From Pyrenula massariospora (Eukaryota > Ascomycota > Eurotiomycetes > Pyrenulales > Pyrenulaceae): a stretch of DNA of 64,000 bases. The notes under the pieces were generated by a model, which had not been told where the DNA came from, made no database searches, and worked only from the letters and a program-made list of their open reading frames with translations. A program made the translations under genes and the position numbers. Location of the stretch: contig JAGFMI010000016.1 of NCBI GenBank assembly GCA_021030905.1, positions 806,001 through 870,000 of the forward strand. Direction: 5' to 3'. Positions 36,815 through 47,510 of the stretch are shown piece after piece; within the stretch, counting starts at the first letter, position 1; each line of letters opens with the position of its first letter.

Positions 36815-37813
36815 ATGTTGTCAAATCCTCTTCCCACACGGACAGCCATAGTCTCAGGGGCTGCGTCAGGCATTGGCCTTGCGCTAAGCAAACACCTCCT
36901 CGCCTCTACGACAATTCAATGGAAGGTTGTCCTCGCCGACGTTAACGTGAACACAGGAGCCGAGATGGCGAAAACTCTGGGCCCTAATGCACTCTTTCAT
37001 CACACGGATGTGTCCTCCTGGTCTTCCAACGCAGCTCTCTTCAAGAGAGCCTGGGAATGGTCAAATGGCCGCATCGACTTCTTCGCCGCCAACGCTGGCA
37101 TCGACGACCGCGAAAGCGTCTTCGCACAATTCGACCTAGACGCAGAGCCTCAAGAGCCAAACCTCACCACCCTTGACGTCGATCTCAAGAGCGTCTTCTA
37201 CGGTCTAAAGCTCTTCGTCCACTACGCCCGGAAGACTCGGAGAAACATCAGAGACAAGCAGTCCACGGCCGGGTCCACCATGAATGGACATGTATCCTCC
37301 GATCTGGATACCACCCCTTTGACGGACCCTTTCACCCCCAAGCTCGTCATCACCGCCTCCTGCGTCGGCCTCTACCGCTTCGAAACCAACCCGCAATACT
37401 GCGCCGCCAAAGGCGCCCTCATCACCCTCACCCGCTCCGTCGGCGCGAAGTTCCTCGCCGACGACAACCTCGCCGTCAACGCTATTCTGCCCGCCTTTGT
37501 GCCGACAAATCTCGCACCGAAGGTGCTCATCCAGGCCTGTCCGGCAGAGCACGTTACGCCCATGGAGACGATTGTGCGGGCGTACGACGAGTTGTTGGAT
37601 GTGGAGGAGGCGAGGACGGGGGAGTGCGTGGAGTGTGTGGGGGAGGAGCTGTATTATAGGGAGCAGGTGGAGTATCCGTGTTATTCGCAGGAGTGGATGA
37701 TTGGGGATCCGGATGGGTTTTGGAAGGGTGGGTATGGGTGGAATAAGAGGAAGAGGGAGGATGGAGTATATGGAGAGGAGAATGGCGGGACTAGGAAGGA
37801 GGCGAAGAAGTAA
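36815..37813 (+). CDS. short-chain dehydrogenase/reductase (15-hydroxyprostaglandin dehydrogenase-like)
   Basis: NAD(P)-dependent oxidoreductase of the classical SDR family; substrate unknown. 332 residues, no intron. Cofactor motif GAASGIG at 15-21, an acidic Asp after strand 2 (LADVN) that suggests NAD preference, NAG in AANAGID near 92, catalytic Ser near 182 (TASCVG), and YxxxK as Tyr195/Lys199 (YCAAK). The substrate-side C-terminus is extended and ends in a basic, Gly-rich tail (KRKREDG, then KEAKK). The coding strand is strongly C-rich at third positions around 37080-37480 and abruptly G-rich after about 37560. Confidence 0.88.
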   Translation: MLSNPLPTRTAIVSGAASGIGLALSKHLLASTTIQWKVVLADVNVNTGAEMAKTLGPNALFHHTDVSSWSSNAALFKRAWEWSNGRIDFFAANAGIDDRESVFAQFDLDAEPQEPNLTTLDVDLKSVFYGLKLFVHYARKTRRNIRDKQSTAGSTMNGHVSSDLDTTPLTDPFTPKLVITASCVGLYRFETNPQYCAAKGALITLTRSVGAKFLADDNLAVNAILPAFVPTNLAPKVLIQACPAEHVTPMETIVRAYDELLDVEEARTGECVECVGEELYYREQVEYPCYSQEWMIGDPDGFWKGGYGWNKRKREDGVYGEENGGTRKEAKK

Positions 37814-38207
37814 GGTTCGGTCCGGGCTAACGCGGTGGATTTCATGTCTATACCTTAGTTAGGTGGACTACCCAAACTGCCTCAGGGAGATAATACAATT
37901 ACGGAGATTCTTGGGAACGTCTTGTTTGTTGTTACATACGGTACAATAATAGCGCTAGCTATGAGCTTAAGTCGCATGAACCATCATAGATTGTCGGAAT
38001 CGTGCAGCTTCAATGATCTCCTAGAGCTCCTGATTGTGACTAAGCATCATCAATCAATTTGGTGACTTGCATGTAATAGCTTCCATTATAGGCAAGAATT
38101 TTGCCGGGTTACACGATACGATGACCGGCGTTACTTGGATTTAGCAGGCAATACGATAGTCCTCCTCCGAACCTTGGTATTTCCGTTATGGTAATTTTTC
38201 AAATATT
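37814..38207. other. intergenic between convergent genes
   Basis: 3' flanks of the dehydrogenase and the HMG-CoA lyase. Nothing recognised. Confidence 0.5.
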
Positions 38208-39461
38208 TCAGTACCTTAATTTTGCGAGCAATGCTTTTCCAGCCCTACCTTCATTTGGTCTTTCTAATTCGGCTGTGATCCACTCACCAACTCTTGCCAT
38301 CTCCTCCAAGCTGATTCCAGTTTCTAGCCCTAGACTTTGCAGTAAATGCACCAAATCCTCAGTACTCACATTCCCCGTTGCTCCCTTGCTATAGGGACAG
38401 CCGCCAAGCCCGCCAACACTGCTATCAAAGACCCTTACCCCGTGTTCTAACCCCACGACAGTATTCACCAGTGCTTGACCATAGGTGTCATGGAAATGAA
38501 GTGCGAGATCTTCTGTTCGGATTCCAGCTGCCGAGAGCGCTTTCAGTAGCTTCAGCGTCCTCGGTGCGGTACCCATTCCCGTGGTGTCTGCTACACTGAC
38601 CTCGTCACAGCCCATCTCCAGAAGGCTCTGCGTGATCTCAGCGACTTTGGTCGGGGGGACGTCAGGGCCTTCGTAGGGACAGCCGAGAGCGACACTGACG
38701 TAGCCACGGACACGTATAGAGTGAGATTTTGCGGCAGTTGTGATTTCTTTGCAAGTTTCGAGGGAGGCTGATATAGATGTGTTCGTATTTTTCTGAGAAA
38801 AGGTTTCGGTGGCGGCCGCAAAAAGAGATATCTCAGGAAGAGAGGCGGACAGTGAGGTGGCTGCTGCATCGACTGCAGGAGAAGGTGGAGGAGATGGGTA
38901 GGCGGAGGCTGCAGGGTCGCTGGAGGGCATTTCATTTGGGTTTGAGGTGGACGTCAACGGAGCAGAGGCTTTGTCACCTGGACTTGGTCCATGACTGCTT
39001 GGAGAGGCTTGTTCGGAGTGGAGAATTTTGGTGAGGTTGTCAAGTCCTCGCCTGTTCGGCACGAGGTAGTTATAGGCTATCGAACGGGGTGACGAAGGCG
39101 GCTTTCTCAGCAAGCTCTCGAAAATCTCTGCAGTGCTAGCCATCTTGATATTTCACGTTAGTTTTACAAAGGTACGGTGGCTCCGGAAAGCATCTTTCCT
39201 CTCTGATCCTACCTGAGGAACCCACTTTGCGGGTACAAAGGATCCAGCTTCCATATGTGAGACACCAGTCTTTGCCAACCGATCTATGAGCTCCAGCTTG
39301 ATTTCCATCGGTATGGACTTTTTCTCATTCTGTAGACCATCTCTTGGCCCTACCTCAACAACGCGGGCATGCTCTGCGGCCAGACCGTGGGTTGTAGCAA
39401 AGCTCCTGTTTATGCGCGTCCTGCGCAGGAGGCCCGGACATCTGTAGAATATCGACTTCAT
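38208..39461 (-). CDS. hydroxymethylglutaryl-CoA lyase, mitochondrial
   Basis: Cleaves HMG-CoA to acetoacetate and acetyl-CoA, the last step of leucine breakdown. Exons (minus) 39461-39213 and 39143-38208 give 394 residues. ATG 39461 gives MKSIFYRCPGLLRRTRINRS, a typical mitochondrial presequence; the frame is open further upstream but adds nothing family-like. Motifs: VEVGPRDGLQNE (catalytic Arg/Asp at 40-41), FVPAKWVPQ, the metal-binding HFHDTYG, and the glycine-rich loop GGLGGCPYSKGATGN with the active-site Cys. Between the strand containing YNYLVPN and the one containing EISLF lies a Ser/Pro/Ala-rich insert of roughly 55 residues, probably an exposed loop on the TIM barrel. Confidence 0.92.
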
Positions 39462-40218
39462 GTTACGGGGCGAGTGAGCACAAATCAACGCCCAACGACG
39501 TCCTCGTGGGAACCCGCAAATCAAAGTACATCTTTTGGTTGCTGGGTCGAATGCTCCGAACGGGATCATTGAATTGGTGACGAGACGCTCTCCGCATTGC
39601 AAGGCTAAGCTCCAACCAATCGAATCCTCTGCTTCCATCAGCCTTCTCCGCCTCCCTTTTTCCAAATTCTACCATAATGTGCACCCCAGTCTACTGAATA
39701 CCAACGTTTACGAAAACGCCGCTGCTGCTCGCCATCACGATTGTCGCCTATTTCAACTATACTCGACATGAGAGGGTAAACTCGACATCGATCGGCATGG
39801 CTAGCTATCGAAACTAAAATTCGAGGATTACTACAAGAGCTGACGGCCGTCGTCAGATTGCTTGAAAGCTCTGTCCTACGTCTACTCATAATTCATCATG
39901 TCTATAGTCAATGTCTCAAATATCTTCTTTGTCCTGGTTTCAACACTTCCCAAGTCGTTTTTCAAATGAGATCCGCAATAGTAGCCAATCGCCTTGTTTA
40001 GTACAATATCAATGCACATCGGTGTAATGCCGTCTTGGTTACTCTGTTCGTTATAAGTGCCATAAAATGGGGTGTTTATCCGCAAGAGCTGTCTTTCGGT
40101 TTCTTAGCACCCGCGCCAATCATCTACGGTTTCTAGTCTAACATTTTTTGTTCTTGTGTCTATCAAAAGATCTTCGTCCATTTTACCGTGATTTCGACAG
40201 CATTATCCACGGGCTGAT
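39462..40218. other. intergenic
   Basis: Promoter of the HMG-CoA lyase gene (minus) and upstream region of a doubtful gene (plus). No RNA or repeat recognised. Confidence 0.45.
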
Positions 40219-41278
40219 ATGCCAACATCCGCAGAGAGCCTCGACCACACCGTTCGGGCCTTCATCTCGACACGACGCCTTAAATCTACTTGTAACAACG
40301 CCTTAGATCCATCTGACGAGTACGGTGTAGATCGGTTGAAGGTTTGCGAGGGTTTGCGAAGGCTGGTTAATATACCGAGACGCGGCAGAGTGGGAAAAAC
40401 ACCGCTCTATGTTTCACGATAACGCCTTTATTGCGATTTCGTGGTCTCACGGAAAGCTATCGCTTCGTCGCGAGCTCCAAGGATGGATTTTCGCGTCAAA
40501 ACAGGGAACGTTCTATACTCTGCATAGATTTGCTGGGTAAGCAAAGTTTTCTTGTCGGTTGCTTGGTTCTTCCAAAAACAATATTTTTTGTGCTATATTG
40601 ATCTATGGTCACTTAATGTCAGTATACTTTGAGCTCGTTTTTGGTTTCAAATCCTCTTAGTGACGAAGCCTGTCTTAATACTCAGTGGTCAGTCTTGTTG
40701 TCCCGCTGGTAGGCCTCTGGCGACGGATGTCCTGGGTCCATTCTAAGTTTTCAGCTCCCTCTTCCAAATTATCATTTTGGATTAGGTCAGATTTTGACTA
40801 CGGCCGTTTTCTAGCCTTGCTCACCCCATTCAAAGCCAGACTATTGACATTCAAACTACTCGCGCTATCTCCAAAAACTACTATCACCTGCCGCGTCACG
40901 ATCAACGACGTTGAAATGGATAACGAAGCCGACTACCGCTCTTTCTCCTCCTTGAAACGCATGATGGGAGATTGGAGAAGTTTCTTTTACGCTCTCCTCT
41001 TTGACAAGGACAACATGATTCCCATTAAGACTACGTTTGGAGCCTTCGAGATTCCGAAGAACGAGGTCGATAATATCCAGGATGTGTCTTCATGGCTACA
41101 TTTGTCCCTTGCTTTCCCGCTCCTTCACTACTTAAGTCAGGAATTCAGAAACAGCAATCCTTACTGTTTCACATTACAAATCTACTCACAACAGAACAGT
41201 GGATACTGTTATCTCTGCTGGTGCGAAGAAAAAGCTGGTCAGCCACCGATGGGTCTAAATGCCCATGGCCCTGAATGA
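40219..41278 (+). CDS. uncertain multi-exon hypothetical gene
   Basis: Not recognised. A first exon from ATG 40219 to 40324, joined across a 55-nt intron to 40380-40536, gives a smooth frame (DAAEWEKHRS, then NAFIAISWSHGKLSLRREL) that ends at a good GTAAGC donor. A further open frame, about 40730-41278, encodes an aromatic-rich segment (DWRSFFYALLFDKD) and ends at TGA 41278. I could not find joins that keep frame between 40537 and 40730, so this may be one gene with unseen introns, two genes, or a decayed gene. No domain, signal peptide or membrane helix is clear. Confidence 0.3.
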
Positions 41279-41720
41279 AACATATTCTAACCCAAATGCA
41301 GGGATTAGCTGGAGGGAAAGGCATTGGGGCCGAATTTGACGGGGAACTTTGTTGTCACATATTAATGCCTCAGCAACATCTCTCTTTAGGTTTTCATTGC
41401 GGCCCGCGTGGTCACGACAGAGACTAGGGCGATTTCCTGATTAGGAAATTAGCGGCATTGGGTTGAATATTAGATCATTGAGACTGAGTACCAGACCGTA
41501 TAGCCCAATCGGAAAGCTTTTAGATTAATACGGTCGTAGACAGACGTTTTATACAAGGAAGACCGCTGCTTTTCTTGCTATACATTGCCGAACGCTGCAC
41601 ATCTTGACATCGCAAATTAGCCCCTTGCCTCCTGGTTCTCCAACGCTTCTGTACAAGTTGTTCCAGTACCCAAGCCTCGTCATTCACCCTATTCCGCCCC
41701 TTTTAGTCCTACGTCCACTC
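41279..41720. other. intergenic between convergent genes
   Basis: 3' flanks of the uncertain gene and the rhodopsin-domain gene. Nothing recognised. Confidence 0.45.
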
Positions 41721-43330
41721 TCAAAGCTTCTTCGTACTCTGCGTAACCGTATCCTTCACCAAAATATTCCCCACCGGCGGCACAGGCGGCACATCACTCC
41801 CCCTCCCCCCGCTCTCCAAATCATCCACATTCCGCAACGCATAAACCTCGTACCCGCCGGCCTCAGGATTGACCTTGTCGACCAGGTGCGTCTTGTCCTG
41901 CGAGGCGCGCCCGGAGCCGTTAGCGCTGGTGCTGGACCCGCCGCTGCGCTTCGAGTAGCCGTTGCTGCTGGTCTGGGAGCGGAGGGAGACGAGCGAGCGC
42001 ACGCTGCGGAGGACTTTGTCGGGCACGCGGCCTTTGCTGAAGAAGAGCCAGAGGGAGGGGAGGTTGACGGCGGTCATGCACATGCCGCCCGAGAGGACGG
42101 TGTAGAAGACGGTGTTGCTGTTGACGTCTGTGATGGAGTTAGAGCCCTGCGAAGGTCATTTGGCGATGGGGTCACATACTGGAGTTTGGAGGGGTCTTGT
42201 TGCCTTTGTTGATAGCTGTTATGCAAAAATGGATGTCAGCAATGACGAGAGGTTTGAGTGAATATTTTTCCAGAGGCGTTTGGCACGGCTTCTTTCCGGA
42301 GGGAGGACTGACCTGTAACTACCTCAATGAAGATGACCATACGAGCAATGGATGCAGCAAATCCCCTGTTCTTGGGTGTAAGTATACGATTTCAAGTAAA
42401 GAGGGCAACCCGAGGTAGAACTAAAACTTACACGAGCACAAGGAAAAAGATAGCGGTAATCGCGACTTTGCGCTTCGTTGACATTGCCAACTTCCAGATC
42501 TTGTAACCAATCAGAGTTAGTTTCTTTGCTCAAGGGGCGTCCGGAAGAATAGTTCGCGTACCGATGGCAACGGCAAACATATGATGAAGAAATCCAGAAT
42601 CACATCGGTAATAACCCATGCTTCACCGTCTTTGAAAGACCCGCTACAGTACTTTTGTCTCTCTACCGGATCAAAGGACCAAGATGCTGAGAACTTGGTC
42701 CCGCATTGTAAAGGCATCAAGATGGAGAAGAGGCAGGTCCAAAGCGCGACAACAACGAGAGCACCCAAGATGACGGCTCCAAAAGTCTGACGGATGCCGC
42801 GGGGACAAAAGATACGCATGTAAAAGAGAAGAGCGCTTGCTTTGATTAAGCCATAGGTCAAGGTGGAGAGGATATCGAAGGAATATAGAAGCTGGACGTT
42901 CTGTGAGATGGCTAAATTGAGTTGTATCAGGAGTGAGAACATACCAATATTGAAAACTTTCGGCCTTCAATTTGATGTATCTTGGTCGGGTTTGGCCAGC
43001 CGATTATCCTGTGTTTTGTGCCTAGATGAAATTAGTTACTTAGACAACTATAGCTTATAATAAACATCCAACTTACCGACAAAGACAGAAGTGCACATGC
43101 CTACAAAGAAGGCCTACAGAAGTTCTCATGTCAAATTTTGCCATATATGAGGGCGCAGGCCGAGAACTCACATAGCAAGGAATCATGATCCAGTCGTCGA
43201 TTTTTAAATTCGCTTTCTGGTCACGCCGAGCGTAGAATCGCAATCCAATGACAACTGCGCCTATACCAAGGAAGGCCCCGCAGAGAGCATCAATGCTCTG
43301 GTGCCATATCATTGGCAAATTGGACGCCAT
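41721..43330 (-). CDS. rhodopsin-domain seven-helix integral membrane protein
   Basis: Fungal 'rhodopsin domain' (SAT4/PTH11-related) membrane protein; function unknown, probably in the plasma membrane. Eight exons (minus): 43330-43172, 43113-43077, 43021-42945, 42900-42562, 42499-42432, 42365-42313, 42215-42180 and 42127-41721, 391 residues. Family phrases: LRFYARRDQK, DDWIMIPCY, IIGWPNPT, YGLIKASALLFYMRIF, ITDVILDFFIICLPLP, MSTKRKVAITAIFFL and VNLPSLWLFF. The cytosolic tail is Ser/Gly-rich. Two exons are tiny (37 and 36 nt) and one intron is 44 nt. The exon 6-8 joins are the least certain; another choice of sites also keeps frame. It lies 2.5 kb from the RiPP precursor gene; any link to it is speculative. 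Confidence 0.82.
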
Positions 43331-45688
43331 ATTGCGCGATCGCGTGAAAGCGAATGAGTTCAGTTGAAAGAACCGGCGGATAGGAGAGCGATGCCAATTG
43401 AGTTGAGAGAAAAGATGAGAAGGTTATTAAGTCGAGTAAGGAGTTTTACAATCAGCGACACAAATCAATGCATCCCCCGAACGACATGCTAACAGACTAG
43501 AGATTAGGAAGTTGCAGGTGTTGCCTCCTAGCCGGCCTTTGACCTTCACAGGTAAGGTTCTGTGGCCTCGGGATTTTTAGCACGCCTAAGACAGCGAACG
43601 ACTGGTTGATCCCTAATCATGGACCTGGTAGGTAACACGTTGGCAGCCGGCATGGCGCAACGTTAAAAGCTGTAGGACAGGTCTATCGCATGGCCTGCAG
43701 GGATCCGAGGAGTCAATTGAGGCAACCATCTGCGATAATCTCACGGGAGTGAGCTTCAAGTGGAGCGGCATTTGCCACGGACCAAGCCGCTCGCAGGGGA
43801 TGTAGCATCCGGTAGACGAATGGCGACGCTTTTAATACGGGGTCAAGAGCGCGGCGTCTCTCTCTCTCTCCCGCGCGCGGTGTATTCCTGCAAAAAGGAC
43901 ACCGGGCGTTTGGTCAATCCAGAAAACCCCGCGACAGTCAGGGTAAAGGGTTGAGACGAAGGACAAGTCGGGGGGAAGCACGGAAGTAATCTGTGCTATG
44001 ATGGGAGTGGCGTCGGCTGGCGAATGCCAGAGGCCCAGCGAGCGTGCTTCACAAACTTTGACGGGCCGTACCGCGTTCGCGCAATGTAACTGGCTGGTCC
44101 CACACCATTGCGAGCCGGTAGCGGAGAGACAGGCGACGAAGGTGTCGAGGTGATCCATGCCCGTGCTGGATGGGAGATGGTGAGACCGACCAACAGGCCT
44201 TTTCGCGCTCCGGCTACAGCTGCCGATCGTCCCTATTCGGTGAGCCGGTGCGAGCCTGTGCTGTGGAACCCAACCTCCGCCTCTACGCTGCCTCTTCGAG
44301 ACGACCATCCTGCCATCCACGCAGTCCACACTGTTCTACGGTGCGGGCAGCACCTCCACATAGCTACTTTAGACTCTAGCAACTCAAAACCCAGTACCAA
44401 GCAAACACAGTCCACGATGTACCCAAAAGCTGGGCCCGAGAACTCCGGCCGAGAGTGAAGATAATTGTTTGCTTCTTCGATTAGCTCACCACACGAAGGT
44501 GCCTCCATCGCGCTTGAGGTCATTGATGAGACGGGCAACGCGCCCTGTCAGTAGGCGGATCCTACCAAGATACGCGAATTTGATGATCTCACGCCTTCAA
44601 CTTCATTTTACCGTCCTGCCGACATTTGAAGGCTTTGCCTCTCGCACGTACGCGCAACTTTGCCCAGGAGATGACGTCTCCACCTTACCACCTGCGGCAT
44701 AGTATCGATGGACACCCATTGTTCGACAGTGATAATGTAACAGGCCGAGAGAACGGTGCTAGGCTAGTCTCAAGTTCATTGCGTTGCGTTGCTGTTCACT
44801 TATGCTAAGCTTGAGCGAACTTGACCATTCAGTTCTAGCCGACTTTGCATCAGCACTAAACACGCTCTTTGACAGGGCTAGCAAGGTCAAGTTTTCCGAG
44901 TGGTCAATTCCCTTGATTTCGGCCGTTTCGTTCCTTTTCTAGGTTGAGCAAGTTACATCCGTGGTCCAGCTCGGAATGCCCGTTCAAAACCTCGACACGA
45001 GCTCTAGCAAGAGGCTGTTACTCTTACAGGATCCGATCACTCTAGGGTGACGATCATTAGCGGCCGCTGCTGTGAGAATTTGCAGCTCTACCTTTGGCAT
45101 GAGAAAAAGATCATTCCGATTTCGACTTCACAATCAGAGATCGAACTACCTTGTCAATTTATTAGCCGAACACAAAACCTTCTCTAATAATAACTAACCA
45201 AACCCAATTGTCAAACTTGGGTGGGTCCAACCCTGCGGTATAGCCCACAGCGAGGCTCGCTCATGTTCATCACATTTCTCTAGCCTGCATTTTGTAATGA
45301 CTTGCAGTTCCTCTTGCGTACCTTTTCGCTAGGAGACTCCCTGCCCATCTAGGCTGAAGATTCAGCCGTTCCAGTCCAAGGGTAGAAGAAGTTAAATTCA
45401 ACCGTTATTGATGGGATCCCTGTGTTCCAGACCATCCACTTGGGAAGTTACTCTCTTTTAATGAAATCGGGTCGTTGCCGAGGAGTTCCAGACATGCGGT
45501 TTGGTGATGCTCAGACTCCGTGTACCTTGCATCAAAGCCGTCTACCAATCGGTCAATAGTTTTTATCTGATTTGGAACATGTTCCCGACCGATGCAGATG
45601 AATGTTCATCCATGCAGGACACCACGCCGTCCAGAAACCCCACATCGGGAAGGTCGCTAAATGCAATTGTACTGTCATGACCTAGGTG
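43331..45688. other. long intergenic region, left flank of the RiPP cluster
   Basis: About 2.4 kb without a supported gene. It contains a (TC)7 tract at 43857-43870. Open frames at 43832-44329 (minus) and 44108-44458 (plus) overlap each other and resemble nothing. No transposon was recognised. The right end is the precursor promoter. Confidence 0.5.
43857..43870. repeat. (TC)7 dinucleotide tract
   Basis: Short microsatellite beside a GC-rich CCGCGCGCGG segment. Confidence 0.7.
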
Positions 45689-45695
45689 TATAAAA
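45689..45695 (+). promoter_or_regulatory. TATA box of the RiPP precursor gene
   Basis: TATAAAA lies 139 bases before the precursor ATG, followed by a pyrimidine-rich stretch suitable for transcription start. A clear TATA suggests a strongly regulated gene. Confidence 0.5.
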
Positions 45696-45827
45696 CACTT
45701 GTTGCATGACTAAAAAAATGCCCCTTCTATCACTGAGAGACACCCACCTTTACTACTGTCTAGGAATATACCTTCCGCAATTTCACCATCAAAAGACTTG
45801 TTCGCCTCACAGACCATAAGGTTCAAT

Positions 45828-46255
45828 ATGAAGTACTGTTCCATCGTTGTAATCGCCATGGCGGCCTTCGTTGCAGCAAATCCTATTCCTAAACCCAGTA
45901 CTGGTGAGATCCAATCCCATGTAACTTTCCATCAGTTACTGACTATGGATCAGATACTGCTGCTGACACCGACGCCGAACTGGCACCAATGCTCTTTGTA
46001 GGCCATACAAAGCGCGGATCAGGTATATGATGATAAATATCTTGGTCTACATCCTATCCTAACATCTCAAAAGGCGTCCCTTCTGCTGACGGTGAACTCT
46101 CACCCATGCTCTTCAGGAGCAAGGACGCCAAGCGTGGTAAGTGCTAATTCTTCCTCGCCTCAGGATGCTCTATTGACCACTTCGTAGAAGAAGCGGAGGC
46201 AAAACGGGAGGAGTTGGCCCCAATGCTTTTCGCGAATCATGGTATCAAGGAATAG
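45828..46255 (+). CDS. candidate RiPP (dikaritin-type) precursor, Kex2-processed repeat protein
   Basis: Small secreted precursor of 91 residues, exons 45828-45903, 45954-46022, 46074-46136 and 46188-46255, all introns 50-51 nt and phase 1. Signal peptide MKYCSIVVIAMAAFVAA, then NPIPKPST. Three core-like motifs: ELAPMLF at 34-40, ELSPMLF at 56-62 and ELAPMLF at 78-84, exactly 22 residues apart, one per exon. Lys-Arg sites at 45-46, 68-69 and 75-76 would free the repeats; the last copy ends at the C-terminus without a following Lys-Arg. This is the layout of fungal dikaritin precursors (ustiloxin, phomopsin, victorin types), and a UstYa-family gene lies convergent 350 bases away. There is no Cys in the repeats, so it is not a classic alpha-factor pheromone. 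Product and processing are inferred. Confidence 0.78.
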
Positions 46256-46604
46256 ATATGACTAGGACTTTAGTGAGAGCCGGCCAGAGAGATCTGGGCT
46301 TTCTGCAAAATACGGTGGCCGGGCTAGAGTACGATTGAATTGGGGAAAATTTGGAGTGGTCTCAGAACGCTCTTCTCTACTTGAGAGTTTTATTTTAGAC
46401 AGAAATTGCCTTTTCCAAAAGCTTTGAAGCCTTGCAATCCATGATCACTTGGGCTAAGTTTTTTAATAAAATTCTACGTGACTCTTATATCCCGGACACC
46501 CGAGCTCAAAAGCATATCTAAAACCACAAGACGAAACATACCCAATTTTTGGTATCCCATACAAAGTTTCCTTAGACACGCCAATGAGCAGCATTCCCAG
46601 CTCC
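46256..46604. other. intergenic between convergent RiPP genes
   Basis: Shared 3' flank of the precursor gene (plus) and the UstYa-like gene (minus). Nothing else seen. Confidence 0.5.
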
Positions 46605-47510
46605 CTAATCCTCCGGCCACAGGATCCGTCCATCAGGGCAGTGCTTATACCTGTCCACCAGCGGCAGATTCTCATCCTTCCCATACTCCCGCTTGTAACA
46701 CGCCGTATGCTCCAGCGCCCACGCCCTCAACTTGTTCCAATCTCGACACTTCCGATTCTGACCGATGCCGGAAACCGGATACGGATTGTCCGCCTGGTCG
46801 TTGAGGCGGCCCGAATACCGGGGCGTGTCGTCGGCTTGGCAGACGGCCTCCTCGCGGAGGTTGTCGAGGCAGTGGGTTACGTGGTGTTCGCCGTAGGTGG
46901 GGCGTTGGTTGTTCCAGAGCTCTTGGAGTGTTTGGTAGACCATTTGCTAAGGAGTTTGTTAGTTTTGGGTGGCATGCGGCCGAGCTCACAGAGACCTACA
47001 ACACAGTGGAGTTGATGGTAGCCATTAATGATGTAGATCCCCTTGGTGTGGTCCCAGGGCCACCGTTGCGCTGGTAGGAGCCCCCGAGACTGGGCCTCCG
47101 CGGCTGAAAGAACAATGACACCTTCGTGTCCAGATTCGTCAATTTCTCTCCATGCGTTGTCTTGTGCTGTTTTATTTGGCGACAGGTAGACAGATCTATT
47201 TGAGTATGGTATTGAAAGGTCCTTGGGGAGAGTAGCTATAGGCGGATTAGCGAATATGACGAGTCAGATACGAAAGCTTACCAAATGGTGACCGGCTTTC
47301 GCTATTGCTTTGTGTTTGATTGAGGAATTGCGTGAATAACAGCACAATATTGACGCACAAAGATAGAAATAAAACTGTGACCAGAGCTCCAAATGTAAGC
47401 CTTGAGGGAAAGCTAGAATGCCTCTTTACGGGAATTTGGTTCAAGAGTCCCTTCTCGTCCTCGGGCTCCGAGGACTCATGTCCAAGAAATTCATAACTTG
47501 ATGAAGACAT
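46605..47510 (-). CDS. UstYa-family (DUF3328) oxidase-like protein
   Basis: UstYa-type proteins are membrane-anchored, copper-dependent oxidases thought to cyclise dikaritin core peptides. Exons (minus) 47510-47282, 47235-47000 and 46946-46605 give 268 residues. The start MSSSSYEFLGHESSEPEDEK is cytosolic and acidic; one membrane helix follows (LTFGALVTVLFLSLCVNIVL). Then come the family features NRSVYLSPN, DNAWREI, and the two signature motifs HQLHC at about 150-154 and HVTHC at 177-181, followed by LDNLREEAVCQADDTP. Both histidine motifs are intact. It faces the precursor gene tail to tail and the P450 head to head across 1 kb, which may act as a shared promoter. Confidence 0.9.

Noticed and set aside
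40341-40360. Tandem 10-mer GGTTTGCGAG/GGTTTGCGAA
   Set aside because: Two near-copies only, inside a putative intron; too short to mean anything.
41604-42212. 202-codon plus-strand open frame
   Set aside because: Antisense to the last exon of the rhodopsin-domain gene; no family resemblance.
43331-45827. Transposon remnant in the left flank of the RiPP cluster
   Set aside because: No terminal repeats, target-site duplication, transposase or reverse-transcriptase frame could be seen.
45828-46255. Alpha-factor-type mating pheromone precursor
   Set aside because: The signal peptide, Kex2 sites and a Glu-Ala-Glu-Ala spacer look similar, but the repeats lack the Trp-Cys...Cys core of filamentous ascomycete pheromones, and a UstYa-type gene is adjacent.
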